From positions 1-34,367 of the forward strand of contig CALGPO010000109.1 of assembly GCA_937960465.1 (NCBI GenBank): a stretch of 34,367 nucleotides of DNA, written 5' to 3'. Numbering within the stretch: position 1 is the first letter of the stretch; the number at the start of each line of letters is the position of its first letter. The notes under the pieces are model-generated. The model was not told where the DNA came from. It made no database searches and saw nothing but the letters and a program-made list of their open reading frames with translations. Both the position numbers and the translations under genes were made by a program. The stretch is from an uncultured bacterium. Its GTDB lineage: Bacteria; Nitrospirota; Thermodesulfovibrionia; Thermodesulfovibrionales; Dissulfurispiraceae. Positions 10,100 to 18,777 of this stretch are shown piece by piece.

Positions 10100-12139
10100 C
10101 TATTTGCCGAACAACTGGACATACGGCCTCTTGGAGAGTGTCCACTCATCCTTTTCAGCATCGTATTTTGCAATTGTGAAGACCTTCCAGTTGTCGTCAT
10201 CAATAAAGTCTTTGTCCGCCCTGTAGTAGTATCCAGGGTATCTGGACTCTTCTCTAAAGAGTATTGACCTTGCATGTGCCTCAGCAGTGATAACCCTGTG
10301 GTAGTTCTCCCAGCACCTGAGGAGTTCATGGAGATTGGATGCTGCAAGCCTGCTGGTATCCTCCTTAAGGAGTTGAAGCCTTCTCAGACCTTCCTGAATC
10401 ATTGTAGCAGATGTCTTAAACCATGTTCCTACACCACCGAAATATTCATCCGATATCTTCATAAGCCTCTTCTGATACTGGTCAGGCTTTATGAAATGCG
10501 GATTTACGCTTATGTGATTTGGAGATGTGGTATAGACCTTGTATTTCTCATAGACCTCAAACGGCAGATATATCTCGCTAACAAGATCGTCAATATTTTC
10601 TTTTATAGTTGGCTTGAAATCCATGTGGTCAAGGATGTATGCAATCGCAGATTTGCCCACAATCCTTCCCTCTGCATGAGAGCCGGATGAGAATTTATGT
10701 CCTGATGCGCCACATGTGTCACCTGCCATAAAGAGGCCATTAACTGTTGACATCCTATTATAGCCCCAGAACCATTCTGCTGGTGCACCTGGAATATCGC
10801 CAGGACCGCTAACCCAGAAGCCTGCGCATCCAGCATGTGAGCCGAGGAAGTAAGGCTCTGAAGGAATAATCTCTGATGGGACCTTATCAGGCTCAATATT
10901 GTTTGCTGCCCACATTCCTGCCTGACCGATTGTCATGTCGAGAAAGTCTTCCCATGCCTCTGCTTCAAGATGCTTTACCTTCTTTGCACCTTCTTTCTCG
11001 CCGAGTTTCTCTTTAAAGGTCTTGCTGATAGCATCCATTGCCTCATTCGTCCACATCATGATAGGACCTCTGCCTCGAATCATTGCCTCCATCATGAGAT
11101 GGTTTCTTATGGTTGTTCCCATAGCATCGACATACTTGCCGTATTTCTTCTTTGCCTCAGCAACATACTCGGGATTTGCGCAGTAATCATCCTTGAATGA
11201 ATCCGTTGCCTTTGCCTTGAAGAACAAAAACCATGCGCCGACAGGGCCATATCCATCCTTAAATCTTGCAGGGACGAATCTGTTTTCCATCTGAACAAGC
11301 TCTGCGCCAACCTGAGCGCCCATTGCGTATCCTGAGCCAGAGTTCCAGACAGGGAACCATGTCCTTCCCATTCCCTCACCGACAGAGCGAGGCCTGAATA
11401 CATTAACACAACCGCCCGGAGCAAGGAGCATCGCCTTTGCCTTGAAAATATATACCTTATTCTCCCTTGTGCTAAAGCCAATAGCGCCGGCTATTGTATT
11501 AGGCTTATTTGCATCGAGGAGCAGCCTTGTTATAAATACCCTCTCAAAGTGATTCTGTGCAACGCCAGTTGCCTCTCTGTTTGCCTGAAGTGCCTTCTTT
11601 GCAGCCTCTGCAACGATGACCTTATAGGACTCGCCGTTGATCATTATCTGCCACTTACCTGACCTGACAACAACACTTTCCCTTTCGGCATCGTCTTTGC
11701 AATCCTTGAGCATTGGCTTCCCTGCATCCTTTGCCTGAAAACCATCGAGCGAGAATCCGTCATCGCCCTTTTTCCATATAGGGAGTCCCCATTCCTCAAA
11801 CTTATGAACAGAGTCATCCACATGCCTTCCAAGGTCAAAAACGAGGTCCTCACGGATTATACCCATTAAGTCCTTTCTTACATAGTCAACATAGTCTTCT
11901 ATTTTATTGCCGCCCATATAGGTATTGATAGCAGAAAGTCCCATTGCAACAGCGCCACTTCTGTCTGTAGCAGCCTTGTCAACAAGCGTAATCCTCAACT
12001 TTTTAGGATTTGCCCATGCTGTTGCCTCATAGGCAGCACCGCATCCAACCATACCGCCGCCGATAATCAAAAAGTCTGTTTCATGCTCTACTACCTCGGG
12101 CCTTGCACAATACGAAAATGTACAGGTTTCTTTTTCCAT
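10100..12139 (-). CDS. aprA: Adenylylsulfate (APS) reductase alpha subunit
   Basis: 679 aa; ETDFLIIGGGMVGCGAAYEA FAD motif, TDRSGAVAMGLSAINTYMG; adjacent to aprB. Confidence 0.97.
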   Translation of the reverse strand: MEKETCTFSYCARPEVVEHETDFLIIGGGMVGCGAAYEATAWANPKKLRITLVDKAATDRSGAVAMGLSAINTYMGGNKIEDYVDYVRKDLMGIIREDLVFDLGRHVDDSVHKFEEWGLPIWKKGDDGFSLDGFQAKDAGKPMLKDCKDDAERESVVVRSGKWQIMINGESYKVIVAEAAKKALQANREATGVAQNHFERVFITRLLLDANKPNTIAGAIGFSTRENKVYIFKAKAMLLAPGGCVNVFRPRSVGEGMGRTWFPVWNSGSGYAMGAQVGAELVQMENRFVPARFKDGYGPVGAWFLFFKAKATDSFKDDYCANPEYVAEAKKKYGKYVDAMGTTIRNHLMMEAMIRGRGPIMMWTNEAMDAISKTFKEKLGEKEGAKKVKHLEAEAWEDFLDMTIGQAGMWAANNIEPDKVPSEIIPSEPYFLGSHAGCAGFWVSGPGDIPGAPAEWFWGYNRMSTVNGLFMAGDTCGASGHKFSSGSHAEGRIVGKSAIAYILDHMDFKPTIKENIDDLVSEIYLPFEVYEKYKVYTTSPNHISVNPHFIKPDQYQKRLMKISDEYFGGVGTWFKTSATMIQEGLRRLQLLKEDTSRLAASNLHELLRCWENYHRVITAEAHARSILFREESRYPGYYYRADKDFIDDDNWKVFTIAKYDAEKDEWTLSKRPYVQLFGK

Positions 12140-12157
12140 ATCTTTTCCCTCCTTTCC

Positions 12158-12577
12158 TTATGCCTTTTTAGCTTCATAGTTAAAGTAGCCGGGCTGTTTT
12201 ATTTTTGAGTAGTCAGCTTGAGGCTGCCCGGCATAAGGATCAACAGATCCTTCTGCTGTCAACCTTATAGGGAACTTAAATCTCTTAAGCGCTCCATTCC
12301 TGAACTTAATTGTCCACATGATTGAATCGGTTCCCCTCATTGGAAGAACATTCCCTCCAAGAGGAATGTAATCGGCATATCCCCTTACCTCAATTGCCTG
12401 CTGGGGGCATATCTTTACACAGTTGTAGCACTCCCAGCACTGCTCGGGCTCCTGATTGTATGCCTTCATCTTTTCCCTGTCAAGGGTCATGAGATCGTGA
12501 GGACAAATATACTGACAAGCAGTCTTGTCCTGTGCCTTACACCCATCACATTTTTCCGTAATTACAAAACTCGGCAT
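12158..12577 (-). CDS. aprB: Adenylylsulfate (APS) reductase beta subunit
   Basis: 139 aa; MPSFVITEKCDGCKAQDKTACQYICPHDLM...CWECYNCVKICPQQAIEVRGYADY. Confidence 0.97.
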   Translation of the reverse strand: MPSFVITEKCDGCKAQDKTACQYICPHDLMTLDREKMKAYNQEPEQCWECYNCVKICPQQAIEVRGYADYIPLGGNVLPMRGTDSIMWTIKFRNGALKRFKFPIRLTAEGSVDPYAGQPQADYSKIKQPGYFNYEAKKA

Positions 12578-12679
12578 AATCCAACCTCCTTCGGTTTTTT
12601 ATTAAGCATCACATTCTGATGCCCTGAAAATGGCACCCCATCTATTATTGCCCTAATTCACACCCCCTTTCATCAAAAC

Positions 12680-12717
12680 AGGTAAAGGTAAAGATTAAGA
12701 TTTCTTTACCTTTACCT
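12680..12717 (-). terminator. Perfect inverted repeat downstream of sat (possible attenuator/terminator)
   Basis: AGGTAAAGGTAAAG-ATTAAGATTT-CTTTACCTTTACCT, 14-bp perfect arms between sat stop and aprB start. Confidence 0.45.
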
Positions 12718-12730
12718 TATCCTTAATTAT

Positions 12731-13945
12731 TTATGCGCCTTCTGCAAATTTATGGAGTTTGACCTCCACTTTCTCTGTCAATCCTTCGTAGTATTCCCTT
12801 AATATCTTGAGGACCTCGGGCCTGCTGAAGTGGTCTGGAACCTCTTCACCCTCTGAGAGCATCTTTCTGAGTTTTGTCCCGCTGAGAATCAATCTGTCCT
12901 CTTTTCCGTGGGGGCATGTCCTCATGGATGCCATTCCGTCGCACTTATGGCAGTAGAATGTCCAGTCTATTTTGAGCGGCTTTGTCTCAAGAGCGTCTGC
13001 TGGAATCTCATCGAATATCTTTTGTGCATCGAATGGACCATAATATTCGCCCACGCCTGCGTGGTCTCTTCCAACTATGAGATGGCTGCAGCCGTAGTTC
13101 TGCCTGAAGAGTGCATGGAGCAGGGCTTCTCTCGGACCTGCATACCTCATATCAAGGGGATAGCCGCCGACTGTTATTGTATCCTTCACATAATAATGCT
13201 CAATAAGGGTATCAATAGCCCTCTGCCTTACATCTGCAGGAATATCTCCGGGTTTTAACTTTCCTAAAAGCATGTGGATAAATACGCCATCGCAGGTCTC
13301 AATTGCAACCTTTGTAAGATATTCGTGGGAGCGGTGCATAGGGTTTCTTGTCTGAAATGCTGCTACAGTACTCCAGCCCTTTTCCTCGAATATCTTTCTT
13401 GACTCTGCCGGCCTGAGATAGATTCCGGGATATTCCTTCGGAAATGTGCCTTCGCTGAGGACTTTTACAGGTCCTGCAAGGTTTATATCAGCCTGCTTCA
13501 TGACCATGACAACACCGGGATGCTCCATGTCGGTGGTCCTGAATACCTGTTTGCATTCATACTCTTTATCGATCTTGTATTTCTCTGTAACCTTCATGGT
13601 TGCCATTATCTCGCCTGTTTCCTCTGAAACAAGGGCAACCTCTTCATTATTCTTTATGCTATCTGCCTGTCCTTCTGTTGTTGATACTGTTATGGGAATT
13701 GGCCAGAATGTACCGTCTGCCATTTTGTACTCGGCGCATACGCCCTTCCAGTCGTCATGTCCCATAAATCCGGTAAGAGGGGTAAATCCGCCAATACCCA
13801 TCATTATCAGATCTCCTACCTCTCTCGATGTAATCCTGACCTGAGTGAGAGTCTTAGCTTTTTTCTTCTCTTCTTCGAGGGCAGCACCTGTCAGTAAGAG
13901 CGGAATTAATTTCTTTTGTTTTCCATGTGGATTTACTAAAGCCAT
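12731..13945 (-). CDS. sat: Sulfate adenylyltransferase (dissimilatory type)
   Basis: 404 aa; [57 protein letters not shown]. Confidence 0.97.
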   Translation of the reverse strand: MALVNPHGKQKKLIPLLLTGAALEEEKKKAKTLTQVRITSREVGDLIMMGIGGFTPLTGFMGHDDWKGVCAEYKMADGTFWPIPITVSTTEGQADSIKNNEEVALVSEETGEIMATMKVTEKYKIDKEYECKQVFRTTDMEHPGVVMVMKQADINLAGPVKVLSEGTFPKEYPGIYLRPAESRKIFEEKGWSTVAAFQTRNPMHRSHEYLTKVAIETCDGVFIHMLLGKLKPGDIPADVRQRAIDTLIEHYYVKDTITVGGYPLDMRYAGPREALLHALFRQNYGCSHLIVGRDHAGVGEYYGPFDAQKIFDEIPADALETKPLKIDWTFYCHKCDGMASMRTCPHGKEDRLILSGTKLRKMLSEGEEVPDHFSRPEVLKILREYYEGLTEKVEVKLHKFAEGA

Positions 13946-13972
13946 GTTAATCCTCCTGTTTGGTTTTTATAT

Positions 13973-13990
13973 TTCAAGACCGAGCTTGAA
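13973..13990. promoter_or_regulatory. Palindrome TTCAAG-N6-CTTGAA upstream of sat, possible operator
   Basis: Perfect 6-bp arms ~28 bp upstream of the sat start codon. Confidence 0.3.
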
Positions 13991-13997
13991 TACTCTA

Positions 13998-14642
13998 TTA
14001 AAGGCCTAATACTTCGCAGACCTTTTTAAATATGTCGTCAATGCTGCCTGTGCCTGAGACTGATTTCAATATGCCTTTCTTGGCATAGTAATCGATGAGT
14101 GGTGCTGTCTGTGCGTTATAGACCTCAAGCCTTTTCTTTATGGTCTCTTCTTTGTCATCATCCCTCTGGAAGAGTTCGCCTCCGCACTTATCGCATATAC
14201 CTTCTTTTTTTGGCGGGTTGAAATAGACATTGTACATCTGGCCGCAAGCCTTGCATGTCCTTCTTCCTGTGAGCCTCTTCATCAGATCCTCGAAAGGGAC
14301 ATCCACGCTGAGCGCAGCGGTTAATGACATATTCAAGGATGAAAGCATCTTGTCCAGTGCCTCTGCCTGCTGTGTATTTCTCGGAAAGCCATCAAGGATA
14401 TAGCCTTTTTTGCAGTCGTCCTGCTTGAGCCTCTCTTCTACCATGCCGAGAACAACACTGTCGGGGACAAGCTCCCCCTTATCCATATAGGACTTTGCCT
14501 CTTTTCCGAGGGCTGTTCCAGCAGCTACTGCTGCCCTTAAGAGATCGCCTGTGGAAATCTGTGGAATGCCATATTTTTCAACGAGTATTTTTGCCTGCGT
14601 GCCCTTTCCGGCTCCAGGAGCGCCAAGAAGAACCAATCTCAT
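13998..14642 (-). CDS. adk: Adenylate kinase with Cys4 zinc-binding LID
   Basis: MRLVLLGAPGAGKGTQA; CKACGQMYNVYFNPPKKEGICDKCGGEL. Confidence 0.97.
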   Translation of the reverse strand: MRLVLLGAPGAGKGTQAKILVEKYGIPQISTGDLLRAAVAAGTALGKEAKSYMDKGELVPDSVVLGMVEERLKQDDCKKGYILDGFPRNTQQAEALDKMLSSLNMSLTAALSVDVPFEDLMKRLTGRRTCKACGQMYNVYFNPPKKEGICDKCGGELFQRDDDKEETIKKRLEVYNAQTAPLIDYYAKKGILKSVSGTGSIDDIFKKVCEVLGL

Positions 14643-14731
14643 GAAGAACCTCCAATTGAAGAAATTTTAAAAAACGATATAACTTAATCAAAGAAGCGAT
14701 TTAATTCAAGTTTAAAATTATAATCATTACA

Positions 14732-15340
14732 TTAAATTTCCTTATATTCAGAATAATGAGCCTTCATGTATTCCTTGAACCTCTCAAGGGCCTTCCCCCT
14801 GTGGCTTAAGGCATCTTTTTCTTCGGGCAACATTTCGGCAAAGGTTTTATTATAGCCTGTGGGATAAAAAATAGGATCATATCCGAAACCCATCCTTCCA
14901 CTCGGCTCTCTGCCTATTTTGCCCTCTGCAAAACCAAAGAATGTCTCTGTCTTGCCGTTTGGATAAGCAATGGCAATACAACAGACAAACCTTGCCCCTC
15001 TCTGCTCGTCGGGTATATCCTTCATCTCGCTAAGGAGCTTTTCGATGTTAGCAACATCATCGGCATTTTCACCTGCATACCTTGCAGACATAACCCCTGG
15101 TGCACCCTTAAGGGCATAAACCTCAAGCCCGGAATCATCTGCTACAGCAATTTTATTTGTGCATTTTGTTATTGCCAATGCCTTTTTAACTGCATTCCCT
15201 TCAAAGGTGTCCATGTCTTCTTCCACCTCCGGGCAAGAAGGGAAATCATCCATGGTCACTATGTTTATGTCCATTTCACAGAGGATCCTGCTCATCTCCT
15301 CGACCTTTTTCTTGTTCCTCGTGGCAAGAACTATATCCAT
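14732..15340 (-). CDS. rdgB: RdgB/HAM1 family non-canonical purine NTP (XTP/dITP) pyrophosphatase
   Basis: MDIVLATRNKKKVEEM; VADDSGLEVYALKGAPGVMSARYAG; GFGYDPIFYPTGYNKTFAEM; LSHRGKAL. Confidence 0.94.
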   Translation of the reverse strand: MDIVLATRNKKKVEEMSRILCEMDINIVTMDDFPSCPEVEEDMDTFEGNAVKKALAITKCTNKIAVADDSGLEVYALKGAPGVMSARYAGENADDVANIEKLLSEMKDIPDEQRGARFVCCIAIAYPNGKTETFFGFAEGKIGREPSGRMGFGYDPIFYPTGYNKTFAEMLPEEKDALSHRGKALERFKEYMKAHYSEYKEI

Positions 15341-15436
15341 ACAGCTCCTTTAAAAAACTCAATAAGATAGCATTGGAAGACAGGAATTTGCAACTCAAGT
15401 TGACAACATTCAGACTATTCAGGTAAGCTAACAATC

Positions 15437-15513
<77 letters not shown>

Positions 15514-15543
15514 AAAGAAAATGCTTGAATACCAATAGCTTAA

Positions 15544-15574
15544 AGGCTATCAGGATAATAAATTCTGATAGCCT
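15544..15574. repeat. Perfect inverted repeat downstream of tRNA-fMet
   Basis: AGGCTATCAG-GATAATAAATT-CTGATAGCCT, 10-bp arms. Confidence 0.6.
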
Positions 15575-15611
15575 GAATTGTTTAAACAGGGCACTAACAG
15601 GACAGTTGCAG

Positions 15612-15642
15612 GACAGCGGGTTCAGACCATGTCCCGCCGCCG
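15612..15642 (+). repeat. Degenerate tRNA-3'-end-like sequence (possible relic att site)
   Basis: GACAGCGGGTTCAGACCATGTCCCGCCGCCG resembles tRNA-fMet 3' GTCAGAGGTTCAAATCCTCTCCCCGCCACCA; preceded by direct repeat CAGGACAG at 15598-15605 and 15609-15616. Confidence 0.35.
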
Positions 15643-15648
15643 AAAAAG

Positions 15649-15951
15649 ATGAAAAAAGACAAAAATAAAAAAGACCAACCTATAGTTTCCTTTAAACATA
15701 AAGAACGTGAGGATGTCTGGGATGACATCTATATCAAAGAAGAAGGGATAGTTATTGAGTTTGACTTTGATTCAAAAACCGGCAGAATAAAATCCCTTAA
15801 AGATGACAATATCTACAATATCGACGGCCACGAGTTAGTAAGAACAAAAATCGAATTACGACACGGCGACAAAGTCCTTTTTGCTCCTTTTGAAGACCTT
15901 GAGAGTAACAATTACGCAAGAGTAATAAGGATAATTGAGCTTAAAGCGTAA
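15649..15951 (+). CDS. Small protein with possible cold-shock/OB-like fold, unknown function
   Basis: 100 aa; GIVIEFDFDSKTGRIKSLKDDNIYNIDGHELVRTKIELRHGDKVLFAPFEDLESNNYARVIRI, alternating beta pattern; convergent with the defence operon, not overlapped by another strong ORF. Confidence 0.55.
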   Translation: MKKDKNKKDQPIVSFKHKEREDVWDDIYIKEEGIVIEFDFDSKTGRIKSLKDDNIYNIDGHELVRTKIELRHGDKVLFAPFEDLESNNYARVIRIIELKA

Positions 15952-16018
15952 AACTCACTCATTTAGCAACTGTGATGGGTCTGTAAAATAAAGCTGCCTT
16001 TTGGGGTTAGGGTTGTAG

Positions 16019-16774
16019 TTACGCCGATTTTCTACCTCTTCTAAGGGTAACCATCTCTTCATTAAGCCCGTGAAGAAAGAGCTCAAGTCTTTTGGATTCT
16101 TCGACCACCTTTGAATTTGCCTGCACGATATCAAACGGGAAAAGAGATGGACTGTTAAACAGAGTTTTGAGAGGCGCCGAGTTGTTGCCACTTGAGATTA
16201 AAACCGCCTCAATCAACCATCTTTTATAAGAATTATTTTTTATAAGCACTGGCTTCTCAATCTCGAAGATACGCTTCTCACCTGTTTCCCTGATTACCCC
16301 CCAATCTATAAGACTTTGAATTATGCGATTAACTGCACGGGAGACTGTTTCACGCTCCCCATACTGTTCTCTTGCCCGCCTTTGAACATGTATTGGAGAG
16401 AATGTACCTTGCAACTTAGCAAGCCTTCCAATTGTTTCAACGACAAATGCAAAAAAAGGATAGGTGGCAAGGCACAATCCCCAGTGCAGAATCAACCGAT
16501 TTGAATCAGGTTGATGGATTAACTTGATAGCATCATCCCTTAAAGGTTTGACAATATCAGGAACCTTAACCCAGATGTGAAGTAAAACCGTTATAGTCTT
16601 CCCCTTTGCACTCCTTACCGAATTATTATCAGTCAACTCCCCATCTAAAAGCACTTTCAATCTTTCAAGAATATCTTTCTCCCCCAAGCCTTGCACAACA
16701 AGATCAGCCGTTGTATCAAGCCACTTTAGTTTTAGTTCTCTATCAAAACCGACAATTCTGTTTCTCATCTTCAT
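16019..16774 (-). CDS. BREX brxA-position protein (helical, possible winged-helix)
   Basis: 251 aa; last gene of operon, ATGA overlap with pglZ; RRAREQYGERETVSRAVNRIIQSLIDWGVIRETGEKRIFEI looks like a winged helix; identity to BrxA (DUF1819) not certain. Confidence 0.55.
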   Translation of the reverse strand: MKMRNRIVGFDRELKLKWLDTTADLVVQGLGEKDILERLKVLLDGELTDNNSVRSAKGKTITVLLHIWVKVPDIVKPLRDDAIKLIHQPDSNRLILHWGLCLATYPFFAFVVETIGRLAKLQGTFSPIHVQRRAREQYGERETVSRAVNRIIQSLIDWGVIRETGEKRIFEIEKPVLIKNNSYKRWLIEAVLISSGNNSAPLKTLFNSPSLFPFDIVQANSKVVEESKRLELFLHGLNEEMVTLRRGRKSA

Positions 16775-18777
16775 TTCCTTAAAATATTAACAAAAGGAAC
16801 TATCAACTCTTCAATGGATATTCCACCATGTCCAACGATTTTGTCTTCCTCTTTTATAAATGCCATTCTATTAGGCGCTAAGAGAGGTAAAAAATCATCA
16901 GGCAATCCAACAGACGGCCACTCAACTGCATCAGGGAATTTATCTTTTACTCGTGATCTTAAAAGCTTATCAGTATATATCCGAACGCGCTGACCCCGCA
17001 TCTCTGCAATAACGCCTTCTGAAGGGCAGCCATATCCCTTTGCTTCGATATTCCCATGGTCTGAGGTCAAGAAAATCTGAAAATCGTTCTCTATTAAGAG
17101 ATCAAAGAGTTGAGCCATAAATCCTTGCTCAGTCCACTGTCGTATTTGATTATGCATTCCAGGTAATCCCAGTTCCATACCGTGCATAATCTTATCCACC
17201 TTATCAACTATTAGCCCTATTACACGTACCTTAGGGTGAGAAATGATCTCCTTTACGCTATCAAGACTGCCGTCATCAATCCCCCTTATATATGATACCT
17301 CTTGATGGGTTAATCCATGGGCAAGCCAGAACTGGGTCCAATAGGCTTCTTCCTTGCCTGTATGCTGAATACTTACAGGGAAATAGAGTGGAGGTTTTCC
17401 GGCAAAAGCAGCCTGTCTGGATACAGATGTGATTGTCGGCATCCATGCGAAAATGGCTCTATCATGGAATCTTGTGGTTGGACACTGTTTATGAAGGACA
17501 TTTCGCATTACTATCCATTGGTCAAGAGCTAACCCGTCTACCACGAGAAAAGCAATTTTGCCTTGCCCTATATTTCTTGATAAAGCTCGAGGTACATGGT
17601 GAAGCATTACAGGAGGCACTGCGGGTTGATTATGCAATCCGGCATAGCGATTTTTAATCCATGACAGAAAAGCAGTATCAACTCTGTTACGGAGTTCTTC
17701 TATTTGGTATTTAATTTCGACTGTCACGCTGAGACCAGATTCAATCGACAAAACTATGAACTCTGCCCATCGATAGGCAAAGAGTAGCCATTCAGTATGT
17801 CTGACATCGGATGAAGGTATGGTTGTTTTCACAGAATGTAGCAATCCTTCCAACCTCTGCAAACGGTCCCTTTCAGGGTCTGTACGAATTCCAACTGTGA
17901 ACCACTCGTTGGAAAAGGCATCAGATTGTTTATGAGGCACTGTTTGTAGCAATCCCTCGAGAAAGAGATTGTCTATATAGACACGAACATCATCATGCTC
18001 AAAAGGAAGGTCTGATGGCCCGCTATATTTGAGGTCAAAGGCGGATTCTTCCTCCCTTACAACTTCTACACATTGTGCAGCCATTCTGTTAAGAAACGCA
18101 GGCCATCTTTCCTGCAAAAAAGCCAAAAATGCGTCTTTATCAGGGATGATTTTCTCTAATGGCCAATCTTTAAATAAGTCATTTTGCCGAAGAATCTGTA
18201 TAAATCTTTCATCCAGAATAGCAGGAATGCTCAAGCCTCTGTAATGACGCCTGAGCAAAACACGGAGCAAATCTGAGGACTGCTTTATCAGTTCCGGAGC
18301 AATTTCAAAGACATGCCGCAGTACAAATTCTTTTGTAGCGTTGTCACCCAAAATGCCTGGGTTGTGCATAACCTGTGCTCGATATAGTGCGTCGAAGTCG
18401 CTCCTGTCCAGTGCAACAACTACAGGATAACTCAGATTCGGGAATAATTCCCCAATGGAAAAGAATAGTTTACGTCCTGCTTCAAGAAGGTCATAGGGCA
18501 GATGATTAAGACTATTAGATTCGGATCTTAAGACTACTACAAGGTCGGTATGTTCGCCACGGTCCCAGCGCGACCTGAATTTGGACTCATAAGCAAACCT
18601 GAAGGCAACATGGTCCTCGAAAGGTATCAATTCAAAACCTCTTTCTCGTATACCCTGGAGGATTCCCTCCTCAAGAAGAAGCCCATCAGGGTCGGCTACC
18701 AGTGTCAGACGAGCCACCTGCGGTGTAAATTCTTTAAGAATCTGATCTCGCCAGCTATCCATTTGTACCACTCCCAT
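16771..18777 (-). CDS. pglZ: PglZ-domain (alkaline phosphatase superfamily) BREX protein
   Basis: 668 aa; KIAFLVVDGLALDQW, VIGLIVDKVDKIMHG, FLTSDHGNIEAKGYG, KIVGHGGISIEELIVPFV. Confidence 0.9.
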   Translation of the reverse strand: MGVVQMDSWRDQILKEFTPQVARLTLVADPDGLLLEEGILQGIRERGFELIPFEDHVAFRFAYESKFRSRWDRGEHTDLVVVLRSESNSLNHLPYDLLEAGRKLFFSIGELFPNLSYPVVVALDRSDFDALYRAQVMHNPGILGDNATKEFVLRHVFEIAPELIKQSSDLLRVLLRRHYRGLSIPAILDERFIQILRQNDLFKDWPLEKIIPDKDAFLAFLQERWPAFLNRMAAQCVEVVREEESAFDLKYSGPSDLPFEHDDVRVYIDNLFLEGLLQTVPHKQSDAFSNEWFTVGIRTDPERDRLQRLEGLLHSVKTTIPSSDVRHTEWLLFAYRWAEFIVLSIESGLSVTVEIKYQIEELRNRVDTAFLSWIKNRYAGLHNQPAVPPVMLHHVPRALSRNIGQGKIAFLVVDGLALDQWIVMRNVLHKQCPTTRFHDRAIFAWMPTITSVSRQAAFAGKPPLYFPVSIQHTGKEEAYWTQFWLAHGLTHQEVSYIRGIDDGSLDSVKEIISHPKVRVIGLIVDKVDKIMHGMELGLPGMHNQIRQWTEQGFMAQLFDLLIENDFQIFLTSDHGNIEAKGYGCPSEGVIAEMRGQRVRIYTDKLLRSRVKDKFPDAVEWPSVGLPDDFLPLLAPNRMAFIKEEDKIVGHGGISIEELIVPFVNILRK

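Noticed and set aside
15544-15574. Hairpin after tRNA-fMet as a Rho-independent terminator
   Set aside because: Perfect stem but no following T tract; left as an inverted repeat only
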